From: Anoxybacillus mongoliensis
GTDB taxonomy: Bacteria; Bacillota; Bacilli; Bacillales; Anoxybacillaceae
Length of the DNA stretch: 47,762 bases
Assembly: GCF_014201515.1 (NCBI RefSeq)
Contig: NZ_JACHEQ010000019.1
Location: forward strand, 1-47,762
Direction: 5' to 3'
Shown: in pieces, positions 31,461 through 38,094 of the stretch
Layout: each line of letters opens with the position of its first letter
Numbering within the stretch: position 1 is the first letter of the stretch
Notes under the pieces: generated by a model
What the model was told of the DNA's origin: nothing
Database searches by the model: none
Seen by the model: only the letters and a program-made list of their open reading frames with translations
Position numbers and translations under genes: made by a program

Positions 31461-32438
31461 CTAGTCATTGCGATATTTTTTCAGTCGTTCTTCTAGCTCA
31501 CGCCGTTTGCGTTCGAGCGCTTCTTGATCCGTCTCGGCTTTTTGTTCATATTGCGAATAATCGGTGTTAAGCCAGTCTGGAATGATTTCCGTTCGAACAG
31601 CTTTTTTCCCATTCGTGCTAGAACCATTACGCTTCTTGGATTGCTGCTCTTTAAATGCTTTTTGCGCTGCATGCACTTGTTCAACGGTTTGATAGCCCTT
31701 TTCAAACCAGTCTCGCAAAATGGTTTCAACGTATTTCCACGTCTTGACGCCATTTTCTACTGCAATTTTCATCGCTTCTAAAACTAGCGCTTCGGATGTG
31801 TCGTCGATCCATGTTGAGATTTTTTCGCTTATGTAGCTTCCGATTGCACCAAAGCCGTTTTGTTCAAAAAAGGCGAACGGATTCTCTTCGCGCACGCGCG
31901 CGTCTTCTTCTACTTCTTCTTTTTTCTCTGTAGTAATCTCTGTAGTATTCTCTGGTATTGGTCTGTTCAAATTGAGCGCTTCGTCTGTCCAATTTGAACA
32001 TATGGACTGTTCATTTTGACCAGATGGACTGTCGATTTCATCAGTCGTCTGTTCATTTTGAGCAGTCGAGATGTCATTTTGAACAGTCGCACTTACTTCA
32101 TAAACTGGGTTTTCAAGTTCAGCCAATTTGTCATAATCGATCCGATACCATTTCGTTTTGTCGATCTTGGAGCGATTGAAATTCCCTGCAATGATGAGTC
32201 CTTGCTTTTCCAACTTCGTAATAATGCGACGAATCGTGCTTTCTGACCAGAATGGGAATTGTTCTTGCCACTCCTCATATGTGTTGTATACCCACTTATG
32301 CCCTTCGTGAATGTGATTGCTACGCTCAAGCCAGTAGTGCAACTGCTGCAAAACAATGCTTTCATTTAAGCCGATCGTAGCCGCTAATGATGGTAAAATC
32401 ACTAACGGCTCTTCATCCAAAAGAAGTCTTGTTGCCAT
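31461..32438 (-). CDS. DnaD-domain replication initiation protein
   Basis: The 325-aa protein has an N-terminal winged-helix region (NESIVLQQLHYWLERSNHIH, WSESTIRRIITKLEKQGLII) and a C-terminal DnaD domain (FFEQNGFGAIGSYISEKIST, ALVLEAMKIAVENGVKTWKY, VETILRDWFEKGYQTVEQVH). It ends in a basic, charged tail. Such phage proteins recognise the origin and recruit host primosome parts. The linker carries four iteron-like repeats at the DNA level, so the origin is probably inside this gene. No helicase loader or helicase was seen, so host helicase is likely used. Confidence 0.88.
   Translation of the reverse strand: MATRLLLDEEPLVILPSLAATIGLNESIVLQQLHYWLERSNHIHEGHKWVYNTYEEWQEQFPFWSESTIRRIITKLEKQGLIIAGNFNRSKIDKTKWYRIDYDKLAELENPVYEVSATVQNDISTAQNEQTTDEIDSPSGQNEQSICSNWTDEALNLNRPIPENTTEITTEKKEEVEEDARVREENPFAFFEQNGFGAIGSYISEKISTWIDDTSEALVLEAMKIAVENGVKTWKYVETILRDWFEKGYQTVEQVHAAQKAFKEQQSKKRNGSSTNGKKAVRTEIIPDWLNTDYSQYEQKAETDQEALERKRRELEERLKKYRND
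31985..32086. repeat. Candidate prophage replication origin: four 17-bp dyad iterons
   Basis: Copies at 31985-32001, 32007-32023, 32049-32065 and 32070-32086 resemble CTGTTCATTTTGAACAG, itself a perfect palindrome. Their centres are 22, 42 and 21 bp apart, near multiples of two helix turns. They lie in the linker-coding part of the DnaD-type gene, a place where many phages keep their origin. Confidence 0.7.
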
Positions 32439-32489
32439 GTATATCTCCTTCCTCCCTTGATTTTCGTATTATGTTCTGGCATAATGAGC

Positions 32490-32666
32490 CTAGAAGTCTG
32501 AAATAAAAACCTGTATATCACCCTTTCCTAGCTGATCGGCTATTTCAAATGCGATTTGGCGGCACTCGGACACAGTGAGCGCGTGAATGAGTGCCGTATG
32601 GATCGTTTCGAAATAGCCGTTCTTCTTTTCTGCGAATTCTACTTCGAATAGCATATTTGCGATCAT
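32490..32666 (-). CDS. Small hypothetical protein, 58 aa
   Basis: The frame encodes MIANMLFEVEFAEKKNGYFE and TIHTALIHALTVSECRQIAF, ending QVFISDF. Composition is protein-like, but no good ribosome site precedes the ATG at 32664-32666; AGGAGG lies about 28 nt upstream and fits a short, different frame better. Coupling or a leader peptide is possible. Confidence 0.5.
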   Translation of the reverse strand: MIANMLFEVEFAEKKNGYFETIHTALIHALTVSECRQIAFEIADQLGKGDIQVFISDF

Positions 32667-32704
32667 GAAGCATACAATGTAGTGGTTGCTTCATATCCTC
32701 CTTC

Positions 32705-33034
32705 CTAGCAAAGCACAGCGTTCTTTTTCTCAAGCTGGCGCAACTTCGAATATACGGATACTTCGCTTCGTTCCAAGCGAGCTGCAAGCTCTGAGACATC
32801 GAAAATATCTTTATGTTGCCATAAATAAAACTCTTCTTCTTCGGTCCATTTACCTCTTTTTACGCGAGGGCTTTCTTTAGCTAACAACATCGACAGCTGT
32901 TGCATTTGCTTGCCGATCGGACAACTTATGATGCATACGCTTTGTGTACCGTGATGCCGTTCTTTGCATCCTGTACACTTGTCTAGCAATTGCAAGATTT
33001 GCAAACGAATTTGTTTTTTCTCTTCCCGCGTCAT
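32705..33034 (-). CDS. Zinc-binding / helix-turn-helix regulator-like protein, 109 aa
   Basis: The protein has Cys residues in LDKCTGCKERHHG and CIISCP (a likely zinc site) and a C-terminal SANT/Myb-like or helix-turn-helix segment, WTEEEEFYLWQHKDIFDVSE and LAARLERSEVSVYSKLRQLE. Start at ATG 33032-33034 just beyond the upstream stop. It may control early transcription; no target is evident. Confidence 0.68.
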   Translation of the reverse strand: MTREEKKQIRLQILQLLDKCTGCKERHHGTQSVCIISCPIGKQMQQLSMLLAKESPRVKRGKWTEEEEFYLWQHKDIFDVSELAARLERSEVSVYSKLRQLEKKNAVLC

Positions 33035-33038
33035 ACCA

Positions 33039-33293
33039 TCACCCCAACATCCGCGATACAAAGTCGATTTGAATGCCTCGTTTTTTCATGTCGTCGACAA
33101 TTTCGAACAGCTGTGCGCGACGTAATTTCTTTTGTTCGATTGCTTGCAGTTCGTCTAATAAAAAACGGAACTCCAACATTTCAATTTTTGCTGTTTCGTA
33201 GTCGCGGTTTTGAAGCGATTCTTGTATGTACTCGATGCACCGCGATGCTTTCTGCAATAAATCCGCTTCTTGCAAAAAGAGCGTATCTTGCAT
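33039..33293 (-). CDS. Hypothetical helical early protein, 84 aa
   Basis: A coiled-coil-like protein (ADLLQKASRCIEYIQESLQN, RFLLDELQAIEQKKLRRAQL) with GAGGAGGAAG before its ATG. It stops 4 nt before the following start. Unknown function. Confidence 0.7.
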   Translation of the reverse strand: MQDTLFLQEADLLQKASRCIEYIQESLQNRDYETAKIEMLEFRFLLDELQAIEQKKLRRAQLFEIVDDMKKRGIQIDFVSRMLG

Positions 33294-33411
33294 AACCTCT
33301 TCCTCCTCAAAATGGATTTCTAGACGTCGTGGCGATGACCGTACATGTATTGTGGCGCGGCTCCCCTTCTGGATCTTCGCCCGCTCTCGCTCGGTCTAGT
33401 GTGCATACGCA

Positions 33412-33485
33412 CCGATTGAAGTACAAGCATATTCGGGTCGGGGGAGAAACCCGCTTGTACTCCAATCGGCAAGCATGAGCTTGCC
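33412..33485. other. Two adjoining large hairpins in the early non-coding region
   Basis: Arms 33412-33428 and 33453-33469 pair over 17 bp with a single mismatch and enclose CGGGT/ACCCG. A second perfect hairpin, GGCAAGC-ATGA-GCTTGCC, occupies 33468-33485 and shares two bases with the first. The 240-bp gap 33294-33539 otherwise has no convincing gene. It may be a regulatory RNA, a cruciform or a replication-related hairpin. Confidence 0.6.
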
Positions 33486-33539
33486 CTTCCTTTCGCAAAT
33501 CGTTTATGCTAGAATATGATTAGATCAAAGGTTGATTAT

Positions 33540-33710
33540 TTATTGAGCGATGGCTAGTGTTGGCGCACTGGCCATTTTTCTTTTGTACCACTCTTGTTTT
33601 GCTGTAAGTTCTAACGCTAGTAGCAACGCTGGATCATTACGCAATTCTGCGCATAACTTTTTTACCTCGCTTGCTTTCATTAAACGGCTTGCTGTTAGAC
33701 AAAAACTCAT
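33540..33710 (-). CDS. Small hypothetical protein, 56 aa
   Basis: Encodes MSFCLTASRLMKASEVKKLC, AELRNDPALLLALELTAKQE, WYKRKMASAPTLAIAQ. AGGGAGG is 7 nt before the ATG. Helical; no family recognised. Confidence 0.7.
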   Translation of the reverse strand: MSFCLTASRLMKASEVKKLCAELRNDPALLLALELTAKQEWYKRKMASAPTLAIAQ

Positions 33711-33723
33711 TGTTCTTCCCTCC

Positions 33724-33831
33724 TTAAATTAACTCTTTTACAGATGGACATTTATATTGCTCCACGTACTCTGTAACTTGGGCAATCAGAGAGTTTTTTG
33801 TATCCTCCTTTTCCGTCTCGCCATTCTTCAC
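33724..33831 (-). CDS. Small hypothetical protein, 35 aa
   Basis: Starts with GTG (33829-33831), 7 nt behind GGAG, and reads KNGETEKEDTKNSLIAQVTE, YVEQYKCPSVKELI. It overlaps the 3' end of the 45-aa ORF at 33752-33889 by 80 bp in a different frame. Both frames look coding, so this is a nested pair. Confidence 0.5.
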   Translation of the reverse strand: MKNGETEKEDTKNSLIAQVTEYVEQYKCPSVKELI

Positions 33832-33889
33832 GCAACCACTCCAATTCGGCTGCCAAAAACGTTTTTAAGCTATCAATCGCATGATCCAA
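33752..33889 (-). CDS. Small hypothetical protein, 45 aa
   Basis: TTG start at 33887-33889, 8 nt behind GGGGAGG, giving DHAIDSLKTFLAAELEWLRE and EWRDGKGGYKKLSDCPSYRV to RGAI. Follows the 173-aa DNA-binding protein gene by 14 nt. Function unknown. Confidence 0.55.
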   Translation of the reverse strand: MDHAIDSLKTFLAAELEWLREEWRDGKGGYKKLSDCPSYRVRGAI

Positions 33890-33903
33890 CTTCTTTTCCT
33901 CCC

Positions 33904-34425
33904 CTATTTTCGAATAAATCCTTTCGTCTGCAATTTCGTACGGTGTTTTTGCCACATTTTGAGCCACGAAAATCCGTAATCGACACATATAACTGCAACG
34001 TATTGCGTGAGCGCTACAATTGCATCAATCGCTTGTAAAATCGCTTCTTCCAAGTGCTGTTTGTCGTACTCCCTAATCGCTCGAGGATGGTTCGCTACAC
34101 ATACATTTTCGATCGCTTGTAGCGCTTCGGTTAGTTCCTCTTTTGTTTTCATCGCCACGCTTGCTCGATGAAGATCGACCACCTCACCGTCCAGCTTGAC
34201 TGGCCCCCATCCTGTGTACTCCGCTGCTGCCTCCAACGCTACCCATGGATTGTTGTGCTTTTCAGCAAAGTATTTCGAGATATTTGGTTGCACTCGATAC
34301 CGCCCATTTTCTTGCTGCGAAACTGCTTCGCGAGATTCATAGATTTCAAACGAAAGTTGTTGTTGTGTCATCCCTGTCGCCTGCCGCGCCGCTTTCACCG
34401 CATCGGCCGCTCTACCACGTTTCAT
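33904..34425 (-). CDS. XRE-like helix-turn-helix protein with C-terminal helical domain
   Basis: The 173-aa product has an N-terminal Cro/CI-type DNA-binding segment (KRGRAADAVKAARQATGMTQ, QQLSFEIYESREAVSQQENG) and a C-terminal helical half (ELTEALQAIENVCVANHPRA). Start ATG at 34423-34425 behind GGGGGAG. It is early, under the cro-like promoter, and may be a second early regulator. Confidence 0.75.
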   Translation of the reverse strand: MKRGRAADAVKAARQATGMTQQQLSFEIYESREAVSQQENGRYRVQPNISKYFAEKHNNPWVALEAAAEYTGWGPVKLDGEVVDLHRASVAMKTKEELTEALQAIENVCVANHPRAIREYDKQHLEEAILQAIDAIVALTQYVAVICVDYGFSWLKMWQKHRTKLQTKGFIRK

Positions 34426-34479
34426 GGTTGGTTCTCCCCCTTCTACCATTTATCGCTAAACATTCGTGTTATGTTAGAT

Positions 34480-34653
34480 TTAAGAACTCGATTCTTTCAC
34501 GTAGCAGTCCATCACCGCTTTTGCGATTTGTTTCAAGACTGGATTGCCTTTTTCCCATTCTTTCTGAAACCATTCTTTTCGTTCGTCAGCACTCATAAGT
34601 ACTAACGGGGAGTGAATAATAACAGTTGTGTTGCCGTATTTGAATTCCTTCAT
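34480..34653 (-). CDS. Hypothetical early protein, 57 aa
   Basis: Reads MKEFKYGNTTVIIHSPLVLM and SADERKEWFQKEWEKGNPVL, the kind of small conserved protein often found next to cro in Geobacillus and Bacillus prophages. I use the ATG at 34651-34653 behind GGGGGA. An in-frame ATG at 34708-34710, 8 nt behind a perfect AGGAGG, would add 19 residues and cannot be ruled out. Confidence 0.68.
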   Translation of the reverse strand: MKEFKYGNTTVIIHSPLVLMSADERKEWFQKEWEKGNPVLKQIAKAVMDCYVKESSS

Positions 34654-34768
34654 GCCCGCATTCCCCCTTTGTTCATGTGTATGCGTGGGGAAAGTAGTGC
34701 TTGATGACATTTCATTCACCTCCTGTGGATTGATTGTGGATTAGATTGTCAAAGAGCAACAACAAAAG

Positions 34769-34783
34769 AACACAAATTGTGCT
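34769..34783 (-). promoter_or_regulatory. Extra repressor operator downstream of the cro-like gene
   Basis: AACACAAATTGTGCT resembles the AACACATTATGTGTT operators of the switch region. It lies between the cro-like gene and the next early gene and could act as a roadblock or loop partner. Confidence 0.5.
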
Positions 34784-34786
34784 GTT

Positions 34787-34984
34787 TTAACTAAAAAAAA
34801 TTGACTCAACAGAAACGCCATAATAACGAGCAATTTTTAATTTGATCTCATCTTTAGGAATTCTTTGTCCGTTTTCATACATTTGCAAAGCACTAACGCT
34901 TATACCAAGAGATTTAGCAACTTCTTCTCTGGAGCGATTGCCACGAAGATTTACTAAAGTCTCAGCAATTTTTTCTTTATTCAT
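34787..34984 (-). CDS. Cro-like XRE-family regulator
   Basis: The 65-aa protein is almost only a helix-turn-helix: KIAETLVNLRGNRSREEVAK, SLGISVSALQMYENGQRIPK, LKIARYYGVSVESIFFS. ATG at 34982-34984 behind AGGTGATAC. Divergent from the repressor gene and first in the early operon, the Cro position. It should compete for the ACAC-TATG-TGTG operators. Confidence 0.85.
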   Translation of the reverse strand: MNKEKIAETLVNLRGNRSREEVAKSLGISVSALQMYENGQRIPKDEIKLKIARYYGVSVESIFFS

Positions 34985-35005
34985 TGTTGTATCACCTCTA
35001 GGAAC

Positions 35006-35110
35006 TGCACATTTTGTGTTCTTACTTAAAATAATAAACAACACATTATGTGTTGTCAACACTTTTTGTGTTCTTTTCATTATTGTGTTTCATTTAACAC
35101 ATTATGTGTT
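35006..35110. promoter_or_regulatory. Lysis-lysogeny switch: early promoter and operators
   Basis: The early (minus) promoter is TTGACA (35054-35059), 17-bp spacer, TATTAT (35031-35036). Operators with core CACATTATGTG lie at 35006-35020, 35040-35054 (filling the spacer), 35058-35072 (over the -35) and 35096-35110 (before the repressor gene). The two copies of AACACATTATGTGTT are perfect dyads. Repressor binding would shut the early promoter and could regulate its own gene. Confidence 0.82.
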
Positions 35111-35135
35111 AAAATTTAAGAGTAGGTGAGCATAT

Positions 35136-35543
35136 ATGACTTTTGGAAAAAGATTGCGTTTTTTGAGAAAAAGAAGAAACTTAACTCAGAAGGACTTAGC
35201 CGATCGTTTTAATGTTGGCGAAAGCACAATAGGTATGTATGAACGTGACGAACGTGAACCATCGTTCGAGTTTGTTAAACAACTCGCCGATTTTTTCAAC
35301 GTCACCACCGACTACCTACTCGGTCGCACGGATGATCCGAATCCGCCAGGGAGCGACAATGAGGAATTAGGCACGCTGGCGAGAATTAATCAGCTCATCA
35401 AAGAATATGGCATCGAGCAAATGGGCTTTTTTGACATCGAGAAATGGAAGCAACTTTCTGAAGAAGAGATCGAGGAAATCGTTAAACATTTTGAATGGGT
35501 TGTGCATAAGGCGAGGGAAAAGAACAGAAGCAACCAAGAATAA
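35136..35543 (+). CDS. CI-like XRE-family repressor
   Basis: The 135-aa protein has an N-terminal helix-turn-helix (FLRKRRNLTQKDLADRFNVG, ESTIGMYERDEREPSFEFVK) followed by LADFFNVTTDYLLGRTDDP and a helical, acidic C-terminal part. It has no LexA-type protease domain, so induction probably does not use RecA-stimulated self-cleavage. The ImmA-like protease near the integrase is the likely partner. AGGTGAG lies 6 nt before ATG. Confidence 0.9.
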   Translation: MTFGKRLRFLRKRRNLTQKDLADRFNVGESTIGMYERDEREPSFEFVKQLADFFNVTTDYLLGRTDDPNPPGSDNEELGTLARINQLIKEYGIEQMGFFDIEKWKQLSEEEIEEIVKHFEWVVHKAREKNRSNQE

Positions 35544-35584
35544 CCACCTAAGACGTTCAATGACGTACTTTAGGTGGTTTTTTA
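35542..35584 (+). terminator. Terminator of the repressor gene
   Basis: AACCACCTAA pairs with TTTAGGTGGTT and is followed by TTTTATT on the plus strand, right behind the repressor stop. Confidence 0.85.
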
Positions 35585-35661
35585 TTATTGATTGATTATT
35601 GATTAGTCACAGTATTACACAACAAAATGGAAATATTTTGAGAGTCTAGGAGTGAATTTTC

Positions 35662-36360
35662 ATGAGTTTTTTTAAAAAACTGTTAGGTATAACCGATATG
35701 ACCGAGGAAGAAAAAGCTGCTTTACAAAAGAAACAGCAGGAAAAGGAAAGGAAAATCGCAGAAAAAGAAAGAAGGGCTAATGAAAAAAAACAAAAAGAAT
35801 TAGCTCTTCAAGAAAAATATATTGGGACAGGTTTTGGTAAAAGCTTCAGTTTTGCTATTTATAAACCGACAATCCAGTACTTTGAAGACTTTGTATTAAG
35901 ACATGACGAAAACGTATTGCATTCAATCCCTGCTGAATACGACAAAACCAAAAAACGTGAAATCAAAGGGTTATTAATTGCCACTGATCAACGATTAGTA
36001 TTTGTGAGCAGTGGTGTTGGTTACGGTCAATTTTTTGAGGAATTTGACTATAAAAAAATAAATGGTATTGCACATGCCAACGATGGTTTGTTGGAAAAAG
36101 AGATTTATATCGACATGGGAAGAAGTCGAAAAAAATTTGATGATATCACACCAGATGAGCGATTTAAAAATTTTGTTTCAATTGTTATGGATCAAATCCA
36201 TACAGCTAGGAACACTTCACGTACTATAACAAAGAAAACATCATCTACACATTCTACAGAAAAATACGAGTTGTTAGAAAAAATTTCTAAATTAAAAGAA
36301 CAAGGGATACTTACTGAAGAAGAATTTCAAAGAGAAAAAGAGAAAATTTTGAACTCTTAA
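35662..36360 (+). CDS. PH-like and SHOCT-domain protein (lysogenic cargo)
   Basis: The 232-aa product has a charged coiled-coil N-terminus (EEEKAALQKKQQEKERKIAE), a central bacterial PH-like domain (ATDQRLVFVSSGVGYGQFFE) and a C-terminal SHOCT motif (YELLEKISKLKEQGILTEEE, FQREKEKIL). No signal peptide. It is transcribed with the repressor direction and is probably expressed in the lysogen. AGGAGTG lies before the ATG. Molecular role unknown. Confidence 0.8.
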   Translation: MSFFKKLLGITDMTEEEKAALQKKQQEKERKIAEKERRANEKKQKELALQEKYIGTGFGKSFSFAIYKPTIQYFEDFVLRHDENVLHSIPAEYDKTKKREIKGLLIATDQRLVFVSSGVGYGQFFEEFDYKKINGIAHANDGLLEKEIYIDMGRSRKKFDDITPDERFKNFVSIVMDQIHTARNTSRTITKKTSSTHSTEKYELLEKISKLKEQGILTEEEFQREKEKILNS

Positions 36361-36376
36361 GAAAGGATCAGAGGTC

Positions 36377-37465
36377 ATGAAAAAGTTTATAATTTGGTTT
36401 TTACTAATCTTTCTTGTCCTATATTTAATTGTTGCTGTTATTACTACTCCTGTTTCATGGATTGGTTTGCTTTTGACCTTATTTGGTCTTTATCAAGTAC
36501 GTCAACAGAAAAAAGGAAAATTGACATTTTCCAAGCCAGGACGGATTGTAGGGGCTGGGATAGCTCTAACTTTTATCTTAGTAGTTTTATTTGCTGAACC
36601 TGCCGAAAAAACTGACGTTACAGAAAAAGAGGCAAAAGTTACGAATGAAGCTGAAAGTAAAAAACAAATTGAAGGGAAAGAAGCTAAGGAAGAGGCCGAA
36701 AAAATTGCAGCAGAACAAAAGGTTAAGGAAGAAACTGCTGCAAGACTTGGTTTGGTCATGGCTACAATTTCAAAAGTTATTGACGGCGATACAGCTGAGC
36801 TTTCCGATGGCAGAAAAGTTCGTTTAATAGGCGTAAACACTCCTGAATCAACTACTCGGCACGAGGAGTACGGAAAGGAAGCGAGCAATTATACAAAATC
36901 CAAACTGGAAGGAAAAAAAGTTTGGTTACAAAAAGATATTTCTGAAACGGATCGATATGGAAGATTATTAAGAATTGTTTGGCTCCAGATCCCTAATAAC
37001 GATATGGATGAATCGGAAATAAGAACAAAAATGTTCAATGCTGATCTTGTTTTGAATGGATATGCTGAGCCATATACATACCCACCTGATGTGAAATATA
37101 GTGATTATTTCGTCAAATTTGCCAGAGAAGCACGCGAACAAAACAAAGGATTATGGGCATTTGGAGAATACGGTACAACGAAAGGAGATTTAGATCCAAA
37201 ACAATCTAGCAGTACTGTTTCTTCATCGTCATCAGCCAAAAAAAGCAATTCAAATAGTAGTTCAAACGGCAGTTCAAGCAACAATACACGCAGCAATAGC
37301 AGCAGTTCAAATAATAGTAGCTCACCTGCATCCAGTGGAGGAACTGAGTATTTTGCAAACTGTACAGAACTGAGAAAAGCCTATCCAAACGGAGTTCCAT
37401 CCAATCATCCAGCTTATCAGCCGAAAATGGATAGAGATAAAGATGGTTATGCATGCGAAAGGTAA
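36377..37465 (+). CDS. Membrane-anchored thermonuclease with excalibur calcium-binding domain
   Basis: The 362-aa protein has two N-terminal membrane segments (IIWFLLIFLVLYLIVAVITT, IVGAGIALTFILVVLF), a charged linker rich in Glu and Lys, a SNase domain (KVIDGDTAELSDGRKVRLIG, NTPES, ETDRYGRLLRIVWL), a Ser/Asn-rich linker and a C-terminal excalibur domain (NCTELRKAYPNGVPSNHPAY, MDRDKDGYACER). It is probably displayed outside the membrane to degrade DNA. Being a lysogen-expressed cargo gene, it could limit entry of foreign DNA or aid nutrient recovery. Confidence 0.87.
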   Translation: MKKFIIWFLLIFLVLYLIVAVITTPVSWIGLLLTLFGLYQVRQQKKGKLTFSKPGRIVGAGIALTFILVVLFAEPAEKTDVTEKEAKVTNEAESKKQIEGKEAKEEAEKIAAEQKVKEETAARLGLVMATISKVIDGDTAELSDGRKVRLIGVNTPESTTRHEEYGKEASNYTKSKLEGKKVWLQKDISETDRYGRLLRIVWLQIPNNDMDESEIRTKMFNADLVLNGYAEPYTYPPDVKYSDYFVKFAREAREQNKGLWAFGEYGTTKGDLDPKQSSSTVSSSSSAKKSNSNSSSNGSSSNNTRSNSSSSNNSSSPASSGGTEYFANCTELRKAYPNGVPSNHPAYQPKMDRDKDGYACER

Positions 37466-37477
37466 GAGTTATTCTTC

Positions 37478-37504
37478 AGCCCTAACATTAGGGCTTTTTT
37501 CTTT
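37478..37504 (+). terminator. Terminator of the nuclease gene
   Basis: AGCCCTAA pairs with TTAGGGCT and a run of six T follows, 13 nt past the stop codon. Confidence 0.85.
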
Positions 37505-37507
37505 TTC

Positions 37508-37536
37508 TTGCCAAAAGAAACATTTGTTCGTATAAT
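37508..37536 (+). promoter_or_regulatory. Sigma-A promoter of the ImmA-like gene
   Basis: TTGCCA (37508-37513), 17-bp spacer, TATAAT (37531-37536), 21 nt before the ATG and ribosome site. Confidence 0.8.
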
Positions 37537-37557
37537 CTCCTCTAGGGAGGGGATTTT

Positions 37558-38037
37558 ATGCAATTATGTCATTACTACACAACCGCACTTGAGGACTGGG
37601 TAACGAATTTTTATAAAAGACTCGGTATCTTCCATCCTTCACACATTGATATTGAATACATAGCGCGACGGATGAATATTTTCTTGCGTGAGAAGCCGTT
37701 TCCGTCCACACATCAAGTTTTTGGGCGATTCCGCTGCATCGTTGTCGATTCCCGATTGCCGGAAGAAGAGAAGCGCGAAGCTTTCTTTCATGAGCTTTGC
37801 CATATTCTCCGCCATGTCGGCGTGCAGAGCATGATGCCAGAGGCGTTCCGAGAACTGCAAGAACGTGATGCGAAGCTTTTCACGAAATACGCAGCCATTC
37901 CATATCATATGCTTGATTTCATCGACTGGAATGAACGATGCATAATCGAGCAAATGGCTCACATGTTTAAGGTAACACCAAAGTTATGCGAAGAACGTTT
38001 AACACAAATTCAAAATCGCATATTCGTGTATCAATAA
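37558..38037 (+). CDS. ImmA/IrrE-family metallopeptidase
   Basis: A 159-aa protein with the zinc motif HELCHILRH at about residue 80 and further conserved parts of the ImmA/IrrE (DUF955) family (EQMAHMFKVTPKLCEERL). In ICEBs1 and related elements ImmA cuts the partner repressor ImmR in response to DNA damage or signals. Here the repressor lacks a protease domain, so this protein may be the switch that releases it. GGGAGGGG lies before the ATG. Confidence 0.87.
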   Translation: MQLCHYYTTALEDWVTNFYKRLGIFHPSHIDIEYIARRMNIFLREKPFPSTHQVFGRFRCIVVDSRLPEEEKREAFFHELCHILRHVGVQSMMPEAFRELQERDAKLFTKYAAIPYHMLDFIDWNERCIIEQMAHMFKVTPKLCEERLTQIQNRIFVYQ

Positions 38038-38094
38038 CATTAGGTATTTGTATATGTGTACGGTTGGTTTTACAATAGTGTAGAGGTGATTTTT

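Noticed and set aside
32545-32799. An 84-aa frame on the minus strand
   Set aside because: Arg/Cys-rich and overlaps both the 109-aa regulator and the 58-aa frame, which look more protein-like.
33307-33498. A 63-aa reading frame on the minus strand
   Set aside because: It runs through the paired arms of the large hairpins, has Cys/Arg/Pro-rich composition unlike its neighbours, and starts with TTG without a well-placed ribosome site.
34718-34745. Two ATCCACA motifs resembling DnaA boxes
   Set aside because: Only two imperfect sites and no AT-rich unwinding region; the DnaD-gene iterons are a better origin candidate.
36502-36888. A 128-aa frame on the minus strand
   Set aside because: Antisense of the Glu/Lys-rich linker of the nuclease gene; Ser/Phe-rich composition is an artefact of this.
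35662-37465. Toxin-antitoxin pair
   Set aside because: Sizes, domains and gene order (PH-like/SHOCT, SNase-excalibur) do not fit a known toxin-antitoxin type; kept as cargo genes.
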